Origin: Arenicellales bacterium
GTDB lineage: Bacteria > Pseudomonadota > Gammaproteobacteria > BMS3Bbin11
Length of the DNA: 40,223 nt
Direction of reading: 5' to 3'
Assembly (NCBI GenBank): GCA_029287855.1
Contig: JARFQI010000071.1
Coordinates: forward strand, 1-40,223
Within the stretch, counting starts at the first letter, position 1. Each line of letters begins with the position of its first letter. The notes under the pieces were generated by a model. The model made no database searches. It saw nothing but the letters and a program-made list of their open reading frames with translations, and was not told where the DNA came from. The position numbers and the translations under genes are program-made. Below, one piece after another: positions 18,021-25,747 of this stretch.

Positions 18021-18197
18021 AGATTCAATGAAACAGCAGGAGACTAAATTACAGCACATGTGAACTGAGGTTTAACACAAATTCATTTCAGGCAGCCACT
18101 GAAATCACTGTAACTCGCATTAACTGTAGCCAGATTTAACCAGCTGCTAAATAGGTGGTTTTTTCATACTAACTGAACAGATGCCACTCAAAATATT

Positions 18198-18230
18198 TAA
18201 TTAACTTACTCATATTCAATAAGTTAATTA
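18198..18230. repeat. Perfect 11-bp inverted repeat
   Basis: TAATTAACTTA (18198-18208) and TAAGTTAATTA (18220-18230) are exact reverse complements with an 11-base spacer. The 22-base arm-centre distance, about two helical turns, suits a dimeric DNA-binding protein. No T-run follows, so a terminator is less likely. Confidence 0.6.
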
Positions 18231-18284
18231 TTTACACATAGAAACACACCTGCCGACATCGAGACGCCAGGGGGTAAAAACGTT

Positions 18285-18298
18285 GCCAATCTATTGGC
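18285..18298. repeat. Short palindrome GCCAAT-CT-ATTGGC
   Basis: Two exact 6-base arms separated by two bases, about 190 bases before the lipoprotein gene. It could be an operator half-site pair or chance. Confidence 0.35.
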
Positions 18299-18487
18299 GT
18301 GAATAGTCAAGCTTCGCTGGTCATTTGAAAGTAGACTTATCGCTGAATTGGACTGCTTTTGCCGTTAAGAATTTTTATATTTACTGTATAAATGTAGTAT
18401 TGACTGGATATGTTAGAATAATCGGCTAGCCTATAAAGAGAAGCATTTTTTCGAGCAACAATTCCAACCAAACACCAGAGATCACGA

Positions 18488-19402
18488 ATGAGATTTAAAC
18501 GCGGATATAAAACATCACTTTTTGTTGTCACAACGATCGTTGCCGGTGCTCTGCTGGCATCGGGATGTGTCTCTGTGCCAGAACAGACACAAATCGTAAA
18601 TAAAGAGCTGGATGAAGACCGCTCTATAAGTGAAAGCAGCTGCGATATCAACCGCGCCAGTCTTTATTCTTATAAGCAGCAAGATAGAGCACACGAACTG
18701 GATTCAAGCAATATCACACTGTTGAACTGGAATATCTATAAAGGACAAAAAAAGAACTGGTCCACCGACTTCCGTGAACTAAGCAATGATAAAGACCTGG
18801 TGATCATTCAGGAAGCACAACTGACCTCCGAGGTAAAAGAAACGCTTAAAAAACAAAGCATACACTGGACGTTGAACACCGGTTTTTTTGTTAATGATGA
18901 AGCTACCGGGGTACTCACTGGATCCAGAGTTAAGCCTGTATCAAGCTGTGGACTGAGAACTACTGAGCCGTTCCTGCGCCTGCCTAAAACAGTCCTGGTG
19001 AATAAATATGAACTATCGGGCACTGATGAAAAACTGCTGGTTGCCAATATCCATAGTATCAATTTCACACTAGGCACCGAAGTTTACAGTGAACAAATCA
19101 ATGCTCTCACTGCAGCGATTGCTCAGCATCGCGGTCCAGTTATCGTTGCCGGTGATTTCAACAGCTGGAGTGATAAGCGAAAAGAGATTGTAAACGCCAT
19201 GGTTCAGGAGCTTTCACTAAAGGCCGTCACCTACAAAAGCAGCAACAGGGTCACCATATTTGGTAATGAAATAGATCATGTCTTTTACCGTGGCCTGGAA
19301 AGCCTGTCCAGCGAGGCACAGAAAGTGACCTCATCGGACCACAACCCGATCAAGGTGACATTCAGGGCACTGCCTGCCGAACAAAAGCTAGCCTTGAACT
19401 AG
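18488..19402 (+). CDS. Lipoprotein of the endonuclease/exonuclease/phosphatase family
   Basis: The 304-residue product has a lipoprotein signal with lipobox LASGC, giving acylated Cys27, so it should be anchored in the cell envelope. Residues 75-295 carry the EEP fold in the expected order: LLNWNIYKG (first metal-site Asn), IIQEAQ (catalytic Glu), NIHSINF (His), VAGDFNSW (Asp and Asn), IDHVFYRG, and SSDHNPIKV (the final Asp-His pair). All catalytic positions look present. Members cut phosphodiester bonds in nucleic acids, inositol lipids or sphingolipids; the substrate here is unknown. An extracytoplasmic site argues against DNA repair. Confidence 0.87.
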   Translation: MRFKRGYKTSLFVVTTIVAGALLASGCVSVPEQTQIVNKELDEDRSISESSCDINRASLYSYKQQDRAHELDSSNITLLNWNIYKGQKKNWSTDFRELSNDKDLVIIQEAQLTSEVKETLKKQSIHWTLNTGFFVNDEATGVLTGSRVKPVSSCGLRTTEPFLRLPKTVLVNKYELSGTDEKLLVANIHSINFTLGTEVYSEQINALTAAIAQHRGPVIVAGDFNSWSDKRKEIVNAMVQELSLKAVTYKSSNRVTIFGNEIDHVFYRGLESLSSEAQKVTSSDHNPIKVTFRALPAEQKLALN

Positions 19403-19410
19403 AGATTTGA

Positions 19411-19590
19411 CTACATCGTTACGCTTATTTTTCCAGATAGCCCGCTAAAACGTAGCAGCTGAAACAATGATCTTTTAGCTGCCCTGGCAACGATTAGGTA
19501 AAGTATACATCTCAGCACAGGTTTTTCCCGGCGATATTTTTCCTGGGACCACTCTGCCATCGTGTAGAAACCCTCTTTGGTTCTAGGCAT
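19411..19590 (-). pseudogene. Unrecognised minus-strand open frame, probable gene remnant
   Basis: The frame is open from 19638 to the stop at 19411, about 75 codons. Its only ATG (19590) has no ribosome site, and the protein-like sequence continues upstream of it (ENTASYEDVASTFG). It reads like a real protein C-terminus (FYTMAEWSQEKYRREKP, then a basic, hydrophobic end). I do not recognise it. Its stop lies 8 bases beyond the end of the lipoprotein gene. Neighbouring remnants make decay of a longer gene the simplest reading. Confidence 0.35.
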
Positions 19591-19723
19591 ACCAAAGGTA
19601 CTCGCAACATCCTCATAACTGGCCGTGTTTTCAGGCAGTCATTGTGTTTAGTGAAAGTCTTGATATCAATAATATATCTCGAAGAAAAATTCGGTTACGA
19701 AGCTTCAATCCACCCAACCACAA

Positions 19724-19780
19724 TCAATGATTCATTGCTGTAATTTCCTGGTTCAGTGCGCTGTTAACGGCTGAAGATAG
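19724..19780 (-). pseudogene. Possible bacterioferritin N-terminal remnant
   Basis: A short frame encodes VNSALNQEITAMNH and then a TGA. This matches the bacterioferritin start region, where L-N-x-x-L-x-x-E-L-T-A-I-N-Q-Y contains a ferroxidase Glu. Only about 14 residues support the call. It gains weight because a bfd-like remnant lies just upstream on the same strand, the order seen in E. coli. No continuous bacterioferritin follows. Confidence 0.3.
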
Positions 19781-19924
19781 AAGCCATATTTTATCTAGCT
19801 TTTTACGAACAACGGAGTAAGCCAGGTAATTTTCCTCTTTCTACATCGAGATGGGTGGGCGCCCTGGTTCCAAAAGCGAGTGCCTTATCATATCTGTTCA
19901 ATACTAACGCCTCTCTGTATCCGG

Positions 19925-20123
19925 CAGGGCGATGATATTCAAGCGACAGGGCGGGGGCCGTGTGCATAATCACAACCGTGAAAAACAACAACACACAGGC
20001 TCCGCAGCACCTGCCTGAGACCATTCTTCGAAGGATATTATTGTCCCCATAGGCAGTGATTGATTCTTCTCTGCCACACTGGCAGATATTGCATGCGTTA
20101 GAATTACAAACAACGATGAACAT
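19925..20123 (-). pseudogene. Broken bfd-like gene (bacterioferritin-associated ferredoxin)
   Basis: Intact Bfd is a [2Fe-2S] ferredoxin of about 65 residues that helps release iron from bacterioferritin. Here MFIVVCN (from ATG 20123) resembles the Bfd start M-x-x-C-x-C-N with the first Cys lost. One frame over, LTHAISASVAEKN and later SFEEWSQAG fit the middle of Bfd. Back in the first frame, GRCCGACV fits the C-terminal C-G-x-C pair. Two compensating frameshifts are thus needed, and there is no ribosome site. The single-frame alternative is a 106-residue Cys-rich protein that matches nothing I know. Confidence 0.45.
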
Positions 20124-20296
20124 GAAGTGAGTCTGAATTTCTTCAATTTGGGAACATACAAAAATTTTCTCGTCTATGGTTCCTACTGCTTATTAAATGG
20201 AATTAAAAGGCTCGATATTTATGATTGGGTCTGACAAACTGAATATTCTTCCGAAATTTTCCTTTTATTTAGAAAATAGAACGCCCTGACATCAAG

Positions 20297-22807
20297 ATGA
20301 CATCTGGAAAAATATTTACTATCGTCTTCAGGGTTATTGTGATTCCTGTCGTACTGATCGGCACACTTGTTGCGGTATTATCATATGCCAATATTTCCGT
20401 ACCTCTAGAGGTAGCACGAAAACAGTTCGTTTCAAAAGCCACAGACGCAGTAGGGCATGATGTCCGTATAGATGGCGAGGTGCGCCTCGCTATCAGCTTT
20501 TTCCCAACCCTCGTCGTCGATCAAATTCATATCAGCAATGCTCCACAATGGTCAGCAAAAGACATCCTCAGAATTGGCGAAGCCCGTGTGCAGCTTGCCC
20601 TGCTGCCAATATTATCAGGCAGATTTGAATTTGTTGAAATTTCAGCTTCAGCAGTTCAGGTAAATCTGGAGCAGGCAAGCGATGGAAGCCAAAACTGGGC
20701 GACTCTATTCAAATCAAACAGCAAAACTGAACAGCCCGATGGTAGCTCAGTGAATAAAAGCGCAACATACCGTAATTCAGAACAAGAGAAAGGACGTGTA
20801 TGGATCGAAGAATTCAGTTTATCTGATATCAATGTTCACTACATAGATGAAACTCTCAATAGAGACTTCAACAACAGCATTGATAAACTGGTGATATACA
20901 CACATGAGAAGGATCACCTGACTGCAAGTATTCAAGGTAATACTGAAGATATTCCTTACTTTTTTACAGCCAAATCTGATCTACTCCGGAACCTGATCAG
21001 TCAAAAGCCCTGGAATATGGAACTACAGGGACGGATTGCAGATAAACCTGTAACTCTTGATATACAACTTGAGTTTGGCAAATCCCTTGATGGTACCATC
21101 AGCTTGAATGCACAGGAAGTGGACGCCGGAAAGACACTATCCTGGCTCGGTTTAGTTGATGGCCTTGAGGCGTTTAGTCACACCCTGGTACTCAATGCTG
21201 AACTAAAGGGTGGAACCCTGAAAGGAGTCCTTGATCAATCAACTTTCAAAATTAGCATGAAGGAGGGGTATTGGAACCTGCAGAATCCGTCGCATGAAGC
21301 AAGTCGCAAAATCACATATTCAACAGCGTCACTGTTTGCTGAGCCAGGTAAGCCCATCAAGCTGGAATTTTCCGGTAAAATCGATAATGAATCCCTGCTA
21401 CTGGAACTAACGTCAAACAAACTCGGCGAGTTTTTCAGCGCACAGGATAAAATTCATTTAAATCTAAATGCCGACTTCACACATACGACGATAACCCTCG
21501 ATGGAGATATTGACCTGCCGGTTAGTCGCGAGACATTCAGGACTGATCTGGTTGTTAATGGAAAAAGTCTCGATAAATGGAAGAGATTACTGCAAGCGGA
21601 TATCCCTCCTTTCGGACCGTACCATCTGAGTGGAAAATTCAGCGTAGACGCAAAAGGTTTTCGTGTAAACAATCTGAAGACGACTATTGGCAGCAGCGAC
21701 CTTAGCGGTGAAATATTCATTTCTACCGAAAATGAGAATACACACTGGGATTTAGATCTTGTCAGCCAGAATTTCCAGATCGATGATTTCAGTGTTGAAG
21801 GTTTTTCATTAATCCCCGAGGGCAATATTCTGCTGAGAACTCCAGAAACACCTGTACCGAAAAATGTCATGAAGGAGAAACGGCAAAAAGCATCGAGACA
21901 AAGCTTCCAGGTGTCTCAAAATTATCCCGGCCTTGATGTTAATTTACAGCTCAAAGCCAACAAAGTTCTCTCCGGCAATGATCAACTTGGAGGGGGGAAA
22001 CTTCAACTTCGTGGAGATGAAAACTCTTTGTTTATTGATACCTTTCATCTAGACCTTGCCGGCGGAGCGATTGATGGTGGTCTCGAGCTGCAGTTACATG
22101 ATCAGGGTATAAAAGGGCGGCTCAAATTAAATATGGATAAATTTAACTATGGCATAGTGTATAGACATTTTTATCCTGACTCTCCTGCTGATGGCCTAAT
22201 AAGCACAAGAGTAGACCTTCATCTAGCAGGTCGTAATTTCAAACATGGCCTTGAGCATGCGAGTGGCATAATTGATTTAGCATTCTGGCCTGAGAATATA
22301 GATGCCAGCGTGATCAACCTTTGGGCTGTTAATCTGTTTCTTGCTATCCTGCCAGAACTGAACAAGAAACAATCCAAATTTAACTGCGGTGTAGCACTGC
22401 TTGACATCAAAGACGGGAATCTATCTGAGGAATTGTTATTAGTCGATACCAGTAAAATTTGGATGCAGGGGAATCTTAAGATTAATTTTCAGAAGGAAGA
22501 AGTATCACTATCGCTGTTTCCAAAAGCGAAAAAAGCCAGGTTATTTGGATTGCAGGCGCCTATTCGCATTAAAGGTAACTTCACTGACCTTGGTCTATCT
22601 ATAAAACCCTACGATATAGTGTCTTCTTACATTGCATTTATGGCCAGCCCTTTAACCGCTCCCTTCCAACGCATCTTTAGTAAAAAAATTCCAGAGGACG
22701 CTAGCAGTCTATGTGGTGAACTTCTGGATCGCGATCATCTAAAAGAGGTTTTGGAGGAGATGAGCAAAAAAAGTCCCAGTTTAGACGAAATGTATAACAA
22801 TGATTGA
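20297..22807 (+). CDS. AsmA family protein
   Basis: This 836-residue protein has one N-terminal membrane helix (about residues 9-30), with the rest in the periplasm. Directly after it comes the AsmA N-terminal segment (VGHDVRIDGEVRLAISFFPTLVV, here given in part as RLAISFFPTLVVDQIHISNA). Long strand-rich repeats follow. The C-terminal AsmA_2 part has NLWAVNLFLAILPE and FNCGVALLDIKDG. AsmA relatives are bridge-like proteins in the envelope linked to phospholipid and LPS transport to the outer membrane. Length is in the normal range. The ribosome site before the ATG is weak. It stands alone and converges on acs. Confidence 0.92.
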   Translation: MTSGKIFTIVFRVIVIPVVLIGTLVAVLSYANISVPLEVARKQFVSKATDAVGHDVRIDGEVRLAISFFPTLVVDQIHISNAPQWSAKDILRIGEARVQLALLPILSGRFEFVEISASAVQVNLEQASDGSQNWATLFKSNSKTEQPDGSSVNKSATYRNSEQEKGRVWIEEFSLSDINVHYIDETLNRDFNNSIDKLVIYTHEKDHLTASIQGNTEDIPYFFTAKSDLLRNLISQKPWNMELQGRIADKPVTLDIQLEFGKSLDGTISLNAQEVDAGKTLSWLGLVDGLEAFSHTLVLNAELKGGTLKGVLDQSTFKISMKEGYWNLQNPSHEASRKITYSTASLFAEPGKPIKLEFSGKIDNESLLLELTSNKLGEFFSAQDKIHLNLNADFTHTTITLDGDIDLPVSRETFRTDLVVNGKSLDKWKRLLQADIPPFGPYHLSGKFSVDAKGFRVNNLKTTIGSSDLSGEIFISTENENTHWDLDLVSQNFQIDDFSVEGFSLIPEGNILLRTPETPVPKNVMKEKRQKASRQSFQVSQNYPGLDVNLQLKANKVLSGNDQLGGGKLQLRGDENSLFIDTFHLDLAGGAIDGGLELQLHDQGIKGRLKLNMDKFNYGIVYRHFYPDSPADGLISTRVDLHLAGRNFKHGLEHASGIIDLAFWPENIDASVINLWAVNLFLAILPELNKKQSKFNCGVALLDIKDGNLSEELLLVDTSKIWMQGNLKINFQKEEVSLSLFPKAKKARLFGLQAPIRIKGNFTDLGLSIKPYDIVSSYIAFMASPLTAPFQRIFSKKIPEDASSLCGELLDRDHLKEVLEEMSKKSPSLDEMYNND

Positions 22808-22897
22808 GTTATCTGTAGTTGCTTTTATTGTTGATATTTTCACCCTTTATGGGTGAACCCAGTGTTCATACGCTGGCACAATACAGAAAAAATAATA

Positions 22898-22991
22898 GAC
22901 TTACGCAACAAGGAGAAAAACTTAAAAGAAATCAAATCTCAAAAAAAAGGCCCCGCCGATCAAGGGCGAGGCTGTTATTTATGCGTAAGTC
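22898..22991. repeat. 10-bp inverted repeat flanking the acs terminator
   Basis: GACTTACGCA (22898-22907) and TGCGTAAGTC (22982-22991) are exact reverse complements, 74 bases apart. They enclose the intrinsic terminator of acs. Both outer ends are flanked by ATA, which could be a 3-base target duplication of a very small insertion-like element, or chance. The pair could also close the acs 3' end into a long stem. Confidence 0.55.
22941..22972 (-). terminator. Intrinsic terminator of acs
   Basis: Read on the minus strand, GCCTCGCC pairs with GGCGGGGC (one T-G wobble) around a 7-base loop, followed by a run of eight T. It lies about 30 bases after the acs stop codon. Confidence 0.88.
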
Positions 22992-23003
22992 ATAAAAAGA
23001 TAA

Positions 23004-24941
23004 TTACTTATTAGCCCTGTTCTCGACCAGGTGATCGACTACCGCCGGATCCGCTAATGTGGATGTATCGCCCAGGTTCTCTATCTCATTTTCTGCAACT
23101 TTACGCAGAATACGACGCATAATTTTTCCTGAGCGTGTTTTTGGCAGCCCCGGAGCCCATTGCAGAATATCAATAGTTGCTATCGGCCCGATTTCCTTAC
23201 GCACGAACACTACCAGCTCTTTCTTCAGATCATCAGACTCTTCAACCCCTGCCATAAGTGTTACATAGGCATAAATACCCTGGCCCTTGATGTCATGTGG
23301 ATATCCAACAACGGCGGCTTCAGCGACACTGCTGTGCAGAACCAGTGCTGATTCTATTTCTGCTGTACCAAGACGATGGCCGGAAACATTCAACACATCA
23401 TCAACACGGCCCGTTATCCAGTAATAACCATCCGCATCGCGGCGGCAACCGTCACCGGTGAAATAATAGCCCGGATAGGTAGTGAAATACGTATCAATAA
23501 ACCGCTGGTGATCACCATAGAGTGTACGCATCATACTTGGCCATGGTGCTTTCATCACCAGGTTACCAGAGCATTCGCCTTCCAAAACATTGCCCTGCTC
23601 ATCAACGATCTCAGGCTGGACACCGAAGAACGGCTTCGTAGCCGAACCGGGTTTCATATCTATCGCACCGGGTAGAGGGGTAATCAGATGCCCGCCTGTT
23701 TCAGTTTGCCACCAGGTATCAACAATCGGGCAGCGGGAATCACCAACCACATGGTAATACCATTCCCAGGCTTCCGGATTGATCGGTTCACCTACTGTTC
23801 CAAGCAACTTCAGACTGCTACGGGAAGTTGTCTTGACAAGTTCTTCACCGGAACGCATCAAGGCACGTATTGCCGTTGGTGCAGTATAGAATTGATTGAC
23901 CTGGTGCTTGTCGATCACCTGCCAGAATCGAGATGCATCCGGGTAGGTGGGAATACCTTCAAACATCAATGTCGTCGCACCATTCGCCAGTGGCCCATAG
24001 ACAATATAAGTATGACCTGTTACCCAGCCAATATCGGCGGTACACCAGTAAATATCACCATCATGATAATCAAAAACATATTTGTGCGTCATTGCTGCAA
24101 ACAGTAAATAGCCGCCGGTAGTATGTAGCACACCTTTTGGTTTACCGGTCGATCCAGATGTATACAGAATGAATAGAGGATCTTCAGCATCCATCTCTTC
24201 TGGGGGGCAATCTGTAGATGCTTCGGCCATCATTTCTTCGTACCAGACGTCCCTGCCTTCCTGCCAGGCAACATCACCACCAGTGCGCCGGACCACAACA
24301 CAGGTCTTGACGTTTGGGCACTCTGACAATGCCTTATCCGCATTGACTTTCAATGCTACAGACTTGCCACCACGCACGCCTTCATCAGCGGTGATAACTG
24401 TTTGGCAGTCAGAATCAAGTATGCGATCACGTAGCGAATCTGGTGAGAAACCACCAAATACAATGGAGTGTACTGCACCGATACGTGTACAGGCGAGCAT
24501 CGCAACCGCCGCTTCAGTAATCATAGGCATGTAGATGCAGACACGATCTCCCTTTTTAACACCACGCGACTTCAGCACATTGGAGAATTTACAGACATCT
24601 TCATATAGTTCGCGATAGGTAACCTTTTTATCCACTTCAGGATTATCCGCCTCCCACAGCAATGCCACCTGATCACCTCGTGTTTCTAAATGGCGATCCA
24701 GACAATTGTAGGAAACATTCAGCTTACCGCCTTCAAACCAGCGTATATCACCTTTTGTAAAATCAAATTCCTGAACCTTGCTCCAGGGCTTCATCCAGTC
24801 GAGGAATTCGTTTGCCTGATCTGCCCAGAATCCATCGGGGTCTTCAATCGATCGTTTATACATGGCCTCATACATCTCACTGGTGATGTGGGCATTTTTG
24901 GCAAATTCTTCGGGAACTGGGTATATTTTAGATTCAGACAT
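23004..24941 (-). CDS. acs: Acetyl-CoA synthetase
   Basis: This AMP-forming enzyme converts acetate, ATP and CoA to acetyl-CoA in the cytoplasm. The 645-residue length is typical. Visible motifs are the phosphate-binding loop [18 protein letters not shown], the acetate/AMP pocket [19 protein letters not shown], and [18 protein letters not shown]. The C-terminal [11 protein letters not shown] contains Lys606, the site that is reversibly acetylated in known Acs enzymes. AAGGAG sits 7 bases before the ATG. It lies next to, and on the same strand as, the exonuclease/CBS genes and the ActP-like symporter, so the neighbourhood is an acetate-use block. Confidence 0.97.
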   Translation of the reverse strand: MSESKIYPVPEEFAKNAHITSEMYEAMYKRSIEDPDGFWADQANEFLDWMKPWSKVQEFDFTKGDIRWFEGGKLNVSYNCLDRHLETRGDQVALLWEADNPEVDKKVTYRELYEDVCKFSNVLKSRGVKKGDRVCIYMPMITEAAVAMLACTRIGAVHSIVFGGFSPDSLRDRILDSDCQTVITADEGVRGGKSVALKVNADKALSECPNVKTCVVVRRTGGDVAWQEGRDVWYEEMMAEASTDCPPEEMDAEDPLFILYTSGSTGKPKGVLHTTGGYLLFAAMTHKYVFDYHDGDIYWCTADIGWVTGHTYIVYGPLANGATTLMFEGIPTYPDASRFWQVIDKHQVNQFYTAPTAIRALMRSGEELVKTTSRSSLKLLGTVGEPINPEAWEWYYHVVGDSRCPIVDTWWQTETGGHLITPLPGAIDMKPGSATKPFFGVQPEIVDEQGNVLEGECSGNLVMKAPWPSMMRTLYGDHQRFIDTYFTTYPGYYFTGDGCRRDADGYYWITGRVDDVLNVSGHRLGTAEIESALVLHSSVAEAAVVGYPHDIKGQGIYAYVTLMAGVEESDDLKKELVVFVRKEIGPIATIDILQWAPGLPKTRSGKIMRRILRKVAENEIENLGDTSTLADPAVVDHLVENRANK

Positions 24942-25060
24942 GGTGATCTCCTTTGGGACTGTTTTATTATTCAGTGTGGCTCTAGTTATTCATCTAATCT
25001 ATTCGATGTTGCTTGAACTTGCCGAGTGTGTCAAAGGCTGATAGCAATAAAAATGAAAAT

Positions 25061-25747
25061 TTACGATAAAAACTGCTTCAGAGGCAAATTCTGACTACTA
25101 TCCATGTGCCCTATCTGAGCCTGTAACAACTCTGCAGTAGCAATTGCATCACTCAAAGCATTATGCGCCTGGTACATTGGTAAACCATAGCGTTTTCGCA
25201 GATTGAAAAGGCGAAGATCACCCTGTTCTATCTCCTTGTTTCGCCGCTCAAGCCATTGCTTTGCTATCCTCATCGTATCAATAACAGGAAAACGTGGACT
25301 TACTCCGTACAACTTCTGGCAGGCCTGGGTTAAAAAAGTAAGTTCTATCTTTGCATGATGGGCAACCATTATCTTGCCTGCAAGAGCATGCAGCAGGTTG
25401 CCCACCACCTCATCGAGTGGCAGGCCAGCGGAAACGTCATCATCGGTTATTTTATGGATGACTACACTTTGCTCTGTCAGTGATCCGCCGAGCTTTACCA
25501 GTTCATGGCGGGCCGTTGAAAGCTGAATCATGCCATCTTCGATAGCAACATAACCAGCGCTAACAATATGATCCTTGCTCGCATCGAGCCCGCTTGTTTC
25601 AAAATCCAGTGATAACAGAGGCACTGCATGAATATCCCTGCTTCGATCAATCAGCGGGGCTGATAGATACTCACTGATGGCGCCTTCCGGTGCGGCTTCA
25701 AGCATCTTCCTGCGCCTCGATTCTGCACTAAAAAGAAAGTCAAACAT
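25061..25747 (-). CDS. DnaQ-like DEDDh 3'-5' exonuclease
   Basis: The 228-residue protein carries the DEDDh exonuclease fold: ExoI motif LLSLDFETSGLD with Asp48 and Glu50, ExoII in IMVAHHAKIELTFL, and ExoIII HNALSDAIATAEL with the His and last Asp. It resembles the epsilon subunit of DNA polymerase III, but the short N-terminal helix region and gene context are those of the family linked to cNMP/CBS/DUF294 proteins. Its ATG shares one base with the stop codon of the upstream gene, so the two are translationally coupled. The biological substrate is unknown. Confidence 0.9.
   Translation of the reverse strand: MFDFLFSAESRRRKMLEAAPEGAISEYLSAPLIDRSRDIHAVPLLSLDFETSGLDASKDHIVSAGYVAIEDGMIQLSTARHELVKLGGSLTEQSVVIHKITDDDVSAGLPLDEVVGNLLHALAGKIMVAHHAKIELTFLTQACQKLYGVSPRFPVIDTMRIAKQWLERRNKEIEQGDLRLFNLRKRYGLPMYQAHNALSDAIATAELLQAQIGHMDSSQNLPLKQFLS

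Larger units (their letters stand above)
18021..18487. other. Intergenic region with palindromes, 467 bases
   Basis: No gene is supported here. Besides the two inverted repeats listed separately, a weak hairpin with TGGTT followed by T4 (about 18139-18166) could end the propeller transcript. The promoter of the lipoprotein gene should lie in the last 150 bases but no well-spaced pair of boxes is seen. Confidence 0.4.

Noticed and set aside
18400-18419. TTGACT with TAGAAT as promoter of the lipoprotein gene
   Set aside because: The spacer is only 8 bases, too short for sigma-70.
19803-20123. Single-frame 106-residue Cys-rich protein
   Set aside because: Parts of it match Bfd only when combined with another frame; no ribosome site. 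A frameshifted bfd remnant is the better reading.
22839-22857. Hairpin TTCACCC-TTTAT-GGGTGAA after the AsmA gene as a terminator
   Set aside because: The 7-bp stem is real but no T-run follows in either direction, so termination is not supported.
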